DNA from: Ruminococcus sp. | Lineage (GTDB): Bacteria; Bacillota; Clostridia; Oscillospirales; Acutalibacteraceae | Reading direction: 5' to 3' | Length of the DNA: 56,873 bases | Assembly (NCBI GenBank): GCA_017458105.1 | Contig: JAFTGC010000026.1 | Span: 1 to 56,873 of the forward strand | Part shown: positions 51,951-56,873 of the stretch, piece after piece | Layout of the letters: each line of letters begins with the position of its first letter | How positions within the stretch are numbered: position 1 is the stretch's first letter | Program-made: the position numbers and the translations under genes | The notes under the pieces: generated by a model | What the model saw: only the letters and a program-made list of their open reading frames with translations | Databases searched by the model: none | What the model was told of the DNA's origin: nothing

Positions 51951-52898
51951 ATGAGTTCAATTGATATAGTAGTACCATGCTACAACGAGGAAGCCGGGCT
52001 TGCAAATTTTGTCGAGGTTACTAACTCTGTAATTGCAGAAATTCCTCAACACAATTTCAGATACATCCTTGTCAATGACGGCAGCCGTGACAGAACATAT
52101 CTGGTTATGAAACAGCTTGCCGAAAAATACAGCAACATAAAGTATATTTCATTTTCACGCAATTTTGGCAAAGAAGCTGCAATGTACGCAGGTTTTCAGC
52201 ACACTACTGCCGACTATGTTATAGTTATGGACGCTGACTTACAGCATCCTCCTAAGATGTTTCCGGATATGATACGGGAAGTTGTCGAAAACGGCTACGA
52301 CTGTTGTGCTTTACAGCGTACCGCCCGTGAAGGTGAGAGTAAATTTCGCGGTTTGTTTTCAAAATGGTTTTTCCGTATGCAGAACGCTCTCTCGGATGTA
52401 AAAATGCCCTACGGTGCAGTTGATTACCGGATAATGACGAGGCAAATGGTTGACTCTATACTTGAACTTTGCGAAGCTCAGCGTTTCAGCAAAGGTATTT
52501 TCAGCTGGGTCGGCTTTAACACAAAGTGGCTGCCGTTTCAGACCGTTGACCGCGAACTCGGTAAAACAACCTGGAATTTTTGGAAGCTGTTCAAATACGC
52601 ACTTGACGGTATAACAAGCTTTTCGGTTGCACCTCTTAGATTTATCAGCGGGCTTGGAATCATTATTTTTCTGGCTGCAATTATATACATTATTATAACG
52701 CTGATACAAACGGCTATTTTCGGCATAGATGTACCGGGCTACGCCACCACACTTATGATAGTGCTTTTTATGGGCGGTATTGTGGAATTTTCGCTCGGAA
52801 TAATCGGAGAGTATCTCGGACGGGTATTCATAGAATCCAAAAGCCGTCCTATCTATATCATACACCGCACTAACTTTGACAAAGAGGACAAACACTGA
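51951..52898 (+). CDS. GT2 polyprenyl-phosphate glycosyltransferase, GtrB-like
   Basis: 315 aa. Nucleotide-sugar domain with DIVVPCYNEEAGLANFVEV, VNDGSRDRT and the DAD of VIVMDADLQHPPKM, then TTWNFWKLFKYALDGITSFS, as in DPM1/GtrB enzymes. Two C-terminal membrane spans (about 228-255 and 262-290). It loads a sugar onto undecaprenyl phosphate at the inner face. The next gene, a GtrA-type flippase, overlaps its stop by one base. Together with the divergent YfhO-like GT-C protein they form a plausible surface-polymer glycosylation set. Confidence 0.92.
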   Translation: MSSIDIVVPCYNEEAGLANFVEVTNSVIAEIPQHNFRYILVNDGSRDRTYLVMKQLAEKYSNIKYISFSRNFGKEAAMYAGFQHTTADYVIVMDADLQHPPKMFPDMIREVVENGYDCCALQRTAREGESKFRGLFSKWFFRMQNALSDVKMPYGAVDYRIMTRQMVDSILELCEAQRFSKGIFSWVGFNTKWLPFQTVDRELGKTTWNFWKLFKYALDGITSFSVAPLRFISGLGIIIFLAAIIYIIITLIQTAIFGIDVPGYATTLMIVLFMGGIVEFSLGIIGEYLGRVFIESKSRPIYIIHRTNFDKEDKH

Positions 52899-53353
52899 TG
52901 GACAAGATTATTGAATTTACAAAACAATTTTTTGATATTAAATTCTGGAAGTTTATCCTTGTAGGAATTGTAAACACACTTGTGGGCAATGGTCTGCAAT
53001 TTGTTTTCTTTAATTTTTGCAGTATGAATGAATGGAGTTCTTCGGCAATCGGCTATATAATAGGAAGCGTTGTAAGCTACTTTCTTAACAAGTATTTTAC
53101 CTTCAAAAACAGCGAAAAAGGCTGGAAGCCCGTGCTGAAATTTGCACTCAATATTGCAATTTGCTACACAATCGCCTACGGAATAGCCATTCCTGTTGTA
53201 AAATGGCTATGTAATGCAAACAGTTGGACAATGTTCGGTTGGAGCGTTGAAACCTTCGCAGGCAATTTTTCGATGCTTGTCGGAGCGTGCCTGTTTGTTG
53301 CCTTCAACTATATAGGACAAAGATTTTTTGCATTTAAAGAAAAAGAACAATAA
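52898..53353 (+). CDS. GtrA-family membrane protein (putative lipid-linked sugar flippase)
   Basis: 151 aa with four membrane spans. The family pattern is clear: KFILVGIVNTLVGNGLQFVF, GSVVSYFLNKYFTFKN and the last helix NYIGQRFFAFKEKE. GtrA proteins are thought to move the undecaprenyl-linked sugar made by GtrB to the outer face. Its ATG shares a base with the upstream stop (TGATG). No clear terminator is visible after it. Confidence 0.9.
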   Translation: MDKIIEFTKQFFDIKFWKFILVGIVNTLVGNGLQFVFFNFCSMNEWSSSAIGYIIGSVVSYFLNKYFTFKNSEKGWKPVLKFALNIAICYTIAYGIAIPVVKWLCNANSWTMFGWSVETFAGNFSMLVGACLFVAFNYIGQRFFAFKEKEQ

Positions 53354-53434
53354 AATATTGTGCAAAAATACATTGCAAACCACACGCTATCTTCATTAAA
53401 AGGTAGAAAATCATCGGGTTAAGTCGCTCGTATC

Positions 53435-53463
53435 TTGCATTATAAAAAGAAAAATGATAAAAT
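53435..53463 (+). promoter_or_regulatory. Promoter of leuCD
   Basis: TTGCAT (53435-53440), 17-bp spacer, TAAAAT (53458-53463), about 50 bp before leuC. No T-box or leader-peptide attenuator is visible. Confidence 0.5.
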
Positions 53464-53513
53464 AAAATTCGGAATATAATACATTGTAAATATACAGAAG
53501 GGAATGATTGACA

Positions 53514-54782
53514 ATGGGTATGACGATGACTCAAAAAATTCTTGCTGCACACGCAGGGCTTGCTGAAGTTAAGGCAGGTCAGCTCATCGAGGCAAACCTT
53601 GATTTGGTGCTCGGCAACGATGTAACCTCCCCTGTTGCAATTAATGTTTTTGAAGAGAACGGTGCAACTTCCGTTTTTGACAACACAAAGATTGCTATGA
53701 TTATGGATCACTTCACACCTAACAAGGATATTAAGGCTGCTGAACAGGTTAAAAAATCCCGTCAGTTTGCCGATAAATACGACATCAAAAATTACAAAGA
53801 TGTTGGAGAAATGGGCATTGAACACGCTCTTTTGCCTGAACTTGGACTTGTCGGTCCGGGTTCGCTCTGCATAGGTGCCGACTCGCACACCTGTACATAC
53901 GGTGCACTCGGTGCATTCTCTACGGGTGTAGGTTCAACAGATATGTGTGCCGGTATGATTTCCGGCAAAGCTTGGTTTAAGGTGCCTTCCGCCATCAAGT
54001 TTGAGCTTGTAGGCAAACCGCAGGGTTGGGTCAGCGGTAAGGATGTCATCCTTCACATTATAGGTATGATTGGCGTTGACGGAGCATTATATAGGTCAAT
54101 GGAATTTACCGGTGAGGGTATCAAGTATCTTAATATGGACGACAGACTCTGTATTGCAAATATGGCAATTGAGGCAGGCGGTAAAAACGGAATCTTTCCG
54201 GTTGATGACATAACAAGAGAGTACTGCAGCGGCAGATTTCAGGGTACACCTGTTGAATACACTGCCGACGACGACGCTGAGTACGACGAAGTTTACACAA
54301 TTGACCTTTCGACCGTGCGTCCTACTGTTGCTTTCCCGCATCTTCCTGAGAATACAAAAACAGTTGACGAAATCGGTGAAAACGAAGTTAAAATCGACCA
54401 GTGCGTAATTGGTTCCTGCACAAACGGAAGAATTTCCGACCTTAGAGCAGCCGCCGAAATTTTCAAGGGCAGACACCTTGCAAAGGGCGTTCGCTGTATT
54501 ATCTTCCCGGGTACACAGCAGATTTGGAAGCAAGCTATGCACGAAGGGCTCTTTGATATTTTCATAGATGCAGGTGCGGTTGTTTCCACACCAACCTGCG
54601 GACCGTGCCTTGGCGGTCATATGGGAATCCTCGCAGCAGGTGAAAAGGCAATTTCCACAACAAACCGTAACTTTGTCGGCAGAATGGGACACATTGACAG
54701 CGAGGTTTACCTTGCTTCTCCTGCTGTTGCGGCAGCTTCTGCCGTAAAAGGCTATATTACCGACCCTGACAAACTTGACTAA
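53514..54782 (+). CDS. leuC: 3-isopropylmalate dehydratase large subunit
   Basis: 422 aa from [29 protein letters not shown] lies upstream. The [4Fe-4S] ligands are visible in VIGSCTNGR and [13 protein letters not shown], with substrate/aconitase-fold motifs [20 protein letters not shown]. It is the shorter archaeal/clostridial type with a separate small subunit. With LeuD it isomerises 2-isopropylmalate to 3-isopropylmalate in leucine synthesis; a homoaconitase or dimethylmalate role is possible for this subtype. leuA and leuB are not in the window. Confidence 0.92.
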   Translation: MGMTMTQKILAAHAGLAEVKAGQLIEANLDLVLGNDVTSPVAINVFEENGATSVFDNTKIAMIMDHFTPNKDIKAAEQVKKSRQFADKYDIKNYKDVGEMGIEHALLPELGLVGPGSLCIGADSHTCTYGALGAFSTGVGSTDMCAGMISGKAWFKVPSAIKFELVGKPQGWVSGKDVILHIIGMIGVDGALYRSMEFTGEGIKYLNMDDRLCIANMAIEAGGKNGIFPVDDITREYCSGRFQGTPVEYTADDDAEYDEVYTIDLSTVRPTVAFPHLPENTKTVDEIGENEVKIDQCVIGSCTNGRISDLRAAAEIFKGRHLAKGVRCIIFPGTQQIWKQAMHEGLFDIFIDAGAVVSTPTCGPCLGGHMGILAAGEKAISTTNRNFVGRMGHIDSEVYLASPAVAAASAVKGYITDPDKLD

Positions 54783-54793
54783 GGAGGCACAAA

Positions 54794-55279
54794 ATGAACG
54801 CACACGGCATAGTACATAAGTACGGAGATAATGTTGACACAGATGTAATAATTCCGGCAAGGTACCTTAACACTTCCTCCCACAGCGAGCTTGCGGCACA
54901 CTGTATGGAAGATATAGATAAAGATTTTGTAAAAAATGTACAAAACGGCGATATTATCGTTGCCGAAAAGAACTTTGGCTGCGGTTCTTCCCGTGAACAC
55001 GCACCAATTGCAATAAAGGCTTCGGGCGTAAGTTGTGTAATTGCCTCGACTTTTGCAAGAATTTTCTATAGAAATTCGATAAATATCGGACTTCCAATCT
55101 TAGAATGTGACGAAGCCGCAAAGGATATAAAAAACGGCGACTCAGTTTCTGTAAATTTTGATACCGGAGTTATCACAAACGAAACTACAGGCAAAACCTA
55201 TCAGGCAGAGCCGTTCCCGGAGTTTATTCAGAACATCATTGCAAAGGGTGGTCTTATTAACTCCATTCTCAAAAAATAA
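54794..55279 (+). CDS. leuD: 3-isopropylmalate dehydratase small subunit
   Basis: 161 aa swivel domain: [16 protein letters not shown] near the start, [19 protein letters not shown] and [17 protein letters not shown]. The short length matches the clostridial/archaeal small subunit. It lies 11 bp after leuC behind AAGGAGG and completes the heterodimer. Confidence 0.94.
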   Translation: MNAHGIVHKYGDNVDTDVIIPARYLNTSSHSELAAHCMEDIDKDFVKNVQNGDIIVAEKNFGCGSSREHAPIAIKASGVSCVIASTFARIFYRNSINIGLPILECDEAAKDIKNGDSVSVNFDTGVITNETTGKTYQAEPFPEFIQNIIAKGGLINSILKK

Positions 55280-55325
55280 AACCAAACATGGTTTTATATA
55301 ATATTATTTAAAAGGAGCATTATAA

Positions 55326-56711
55326 ATGAAAAAGACAGCAAGTATAGTTTTAATTGCAACACTGCTTGTTTCAACGGTTCTTTTTGCTGTTGGCTGCAGT
55401 TCGGCAACCGAAGTTGACCTTGCAAAGTATGTAACCTACACCGGTTACAGTGGTTATGCCTCTCTTCAGACATCACCGTCTATTGAGGATTATGAAAAAA
55501 AGTATGACGAACTCAAAGAAAAACGCAACGAAGCCAAAGATGACGACGATGATGACGCTTATGAGGACTACAAGGAGCAGATGAAAGAGCTCAAATCCCT
55601 CAACAAAGCACTTTCACTCGTAACCTTCAAGCTTACAAAGGGCAAGAACGGAAACCTTTCAAACGGTGACAAAATTAAAATCAAGGCTAAGTACAAAGAA
55701 GAAAAACTCGAGAAGTACAACATAAAGTTTACAGCTGACGAGTTTGAACTTAAAGTAGAGGGTCTTGAAGAAAAAGAAGTTGTTGACCCATTTGCCGACG
55801 AAATCTTTAAGCCAGAGTTCTCAGGTCTTGACGGTGACGGCACCTGCAACATCAAAACATATGAAGACAGCGACAAAAAAATTGAGATTTACTACTCGCT
55901 CGATAAGAGCTACGACCTTTCAAACGGCGATAAAGTTGTTGTAACTGCTTCAATTTACAACGATGATTTTGTACTTAAGGACAGCGAGGATGACGGCTCA
56001 ACAGCTACAAAAGAAATCACTGTTGAAGGACTGGGCGAAATTCCTAGCACACTCGACGGTGTAGATACATCCGCGGTTGACGAGAAGTTCCTTGAAAAAA
56101 TTAAGGAAGAATCCACAATTGAAAAGGGACTCACCGACAGAGGCTACTCTTTCCACATTTACGGTGACGATTATCGCTACGCAACTCTTAAAATCCTCAG
56201 TGCCGGTGACATAGAAGTTGCTCGCCAGGTGTACGGTTACAAAAACTCAACTGACGGCAAGTCAATGGTTTACGGTATTGTATATTCTCAGGATGTTGAA
56301 GTAAAAATTACCGATCCATCCTACAGCAGTAAACTCAAGAAGGGTACAACTAAGAAAACTCAGGCTTACTACATTGCTTATATGAACAGCAACCTTATGG
56401 TAAGCGATAACAAGCTTGTTATCAGTGATGAAGATTACTACTATGTATCAACAAGCCTTGGCTTTGAAACAGTTGACTCTGCCGTAAAAGACCTTGAAGA
56501 TTACTATGACAGCTACGAGTTTTCAACAGTAGAATCTTCTCAGGAGGCAACTGAGCCTGCTACAGAAGAAACTTCAACCACAGAAAAAAAAACCACAAAA
56601 ACAGAAACAACAACAACTGAAAGCTCAACTGAGAAAACAACAGAACCAACAACATCAACAGCAAAAACAGAAACAACAAAGTCTACACAAAAAACTACAA
56701 AAAAAGTTTAA
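55326..56711 (+). CDS. Lipoprotein with Thr/Glu-rich C-terminal tail, unknown function
   Basis: 461 aa. Lipobox FAVGC with Cys24 after an ordinary signal. An acidic coiled stretch (about 55-95, with a run of six Asp) is followed by two beta-rich segments both beginning LSNGDKIKIKAKY or LSNGDKVVVTAS, which look like repeated Ig-like domains (about 110-150 and 195-235). A mixed domain then runs to 400. The last 60 residues are a low-complexity Thr/Glu/Ser tail ending KTTKKV. I recognise no named family. It is unlike leuD in function and 46 bp away. It ends 25 bp before the right-hand insertion sequence. Confidence 0.75.
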   Translation: MKKTASIVLIATLLVSTVLFAVGCSSATEVDLAKYVTYTGYSGYASLQTSPSIEDYEKKYDELKEKRNEAKDDDDDDAYEDYKEQMKELKSLNKALSLVTFKLTKGKNGNLSNGDKIKIKAKYKEEKLEKYNIKFTADEFELKVEGLEEKEVVDPFADEIFKPEFSGLDGDGTCNIKTYEDSDKKIEIYYSLDKSYDLSNGDKVVVTASIYNDDFVLKDSEDDGSTATKEITVEGLGEIPSTLDGVDTSAVDEKFLEKIKEESTIEKGLTDRGYSFHIYGDDYRYATLKILSAGDIEVARQVYGYKNSTDGKSMVYGIVYSQDVEVKITDPSYSSKLKKGTTKKTQAYYIAYMNSNLMVSDNKLVISDEDYYYVSTSLGFETVDSAVKDLEDYYDSYEFSTVESSQEATEPATEETSTTEKKTTKTETTTTESSTEKTTEPTTSTAKTETTKSTQKTTKKV

Positions 56712-56736
56712 AACCAAATCCGATTTCGGTTATAAA

Positions 56737-56873
56737 GGGGCTGTCGCATTAAGTTCCCAAAAAAAGAAACCGGGTAGCCCGAAGGGGTTGCCCGGTTAAT
56801 GCTTTCAGTGTATAATTTAATTGCACACAAATCTCAAAGAAAGCAGGTTAATTATACAATGAAAGTGTTAAGA
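56737..56873 (+). mobile_element. Insertion-sequence left end, truncated by window edge
   Basis: Starts GGGGCTGTCGCATTAAG, a terminal sequence of the kind found on IS1182-like and related elements. A strong hairpin (ACCGGGTAGCCC / GGGGTTGCCCGGT region, 56769-56800) is followed at 56859 by an ATG reading MKVLR before the window ends. The hairpin could block read-through transcription into a transposase gene. The other end and the transposase body are outside the window, so the family is tentative. Confidence 0.5.

Noticed and set aside
53354..53513. T-box or leucine attenuator before leuC
   Set aside because: The 160-bp gap has a promoter close to the gene, no T-box core sequence, no terminator hairpin and no leucine-rich leader peptide.
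54096..54860. Long open frame of 254 codons antisense to leuC/leuD
   Set aside because: It mirrors two well-conserved enzyme genes, has a cysteine-rich composition unlike real proteins here and no ribosome binding site. It is a shadow frame.

Overview
The window reads as chromosome from a low-GC, Gram-positive anaerobe of the Ruminococcaceae/Oscillospiraceae kind. The evidence is a secreted alpha-amylase carrying a dockerin (starch-degrading, cellulosome- or amylosome-style enzymology as in Ruminococcus), a complete Firmicutes-type S10-spc-alpha ribosomal operon with the map-KOW-infA-rpmJ arrangement, AGGAGG ribosome binding sites, sigma-A promoters with 16-17 bp spacers, and threonine-rich linkers in lipoproteins. 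The species cannot be fixed from the sequence alone.

Layout. 1-140: truncated end of an IS3-family element. 168-2006: dockerin alpha-amylase (minus). 2179-3122: a tRNA-Leu(UAG) locus in which the 5' half of the tRNA and its leader are duplicated around a 445-bp insert, next to a remnant of a large serine recombinase. 3196-7455: a two-component system diverging from an FtsX-type ABC exporter, with a perfect 17-bp inverted repeat over the shared promoter region. 7567-11309: XRE regulator, VanZ-like protein, DUF6440 protein, PfkB kinase, AraC regulator and a convergent cupin gene fused in frame to an unrelated signal-peptide fragment. 11408-27100: the ribosomal operon on the minus strand, rpsJ to rplQ, including secY, adk, map, infA and rpoA, preceded by a long structured leader with a candidate attenuator. 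27176-31193: small membrane peptide, cobO-like gene, MATE transporter behind a candidate attenuator, Ca2+/cation antiporter, cyclophilin.

31220-34380: an accessory island inserted between ppiB and rpsI: a YhcG/DUF1016 PDDEXK nuclease, a translationally coupled partner gene broken by an amber codon, and an HNH endonuclease, punctuated by two copies of a ~135-bp repeat and adjoining the 3' end of rpsI. 34456-38187: rpsI-rplM, ROK glucokinase, and an ECF sigma/anti-sigma-like pair. 38331-38450: a lone 5S rRNA with its own promoter. 38666-41216: a DUF815 ATPase and a lipoprotein joining a substrate-binding fold to a peptidoglycan-binding domain. 41273-45890: an operon of response regulator, histidine kinase, HtrA protease and zinc-ribbon membrane protein, which looks like an envelope-stress unit. 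46115-48258: secreted metallo-beta-lactamase-fold hydrolase and FkbM methyltransferase. 48391-53353: YfhO-family membrane protein diverging from a GtrB/GtrA-like glycosyl-transfer pair. 53514-55279: leuCD. 55326-56711: a threonine-tailed lipoprotein, followed by the start of a second insertion sequence at the right edge.

Most of the window is core genome. The parts most worth attention are the split tRNA-Leu locus, the S10 leader RNA, the rpsI-linked nuclease island with its repeats and amber-interrupted gene, and the divergent two-component/ABC control region. I did not find a clearly new multi-gene system; the nuclease island is the nearest candidate.
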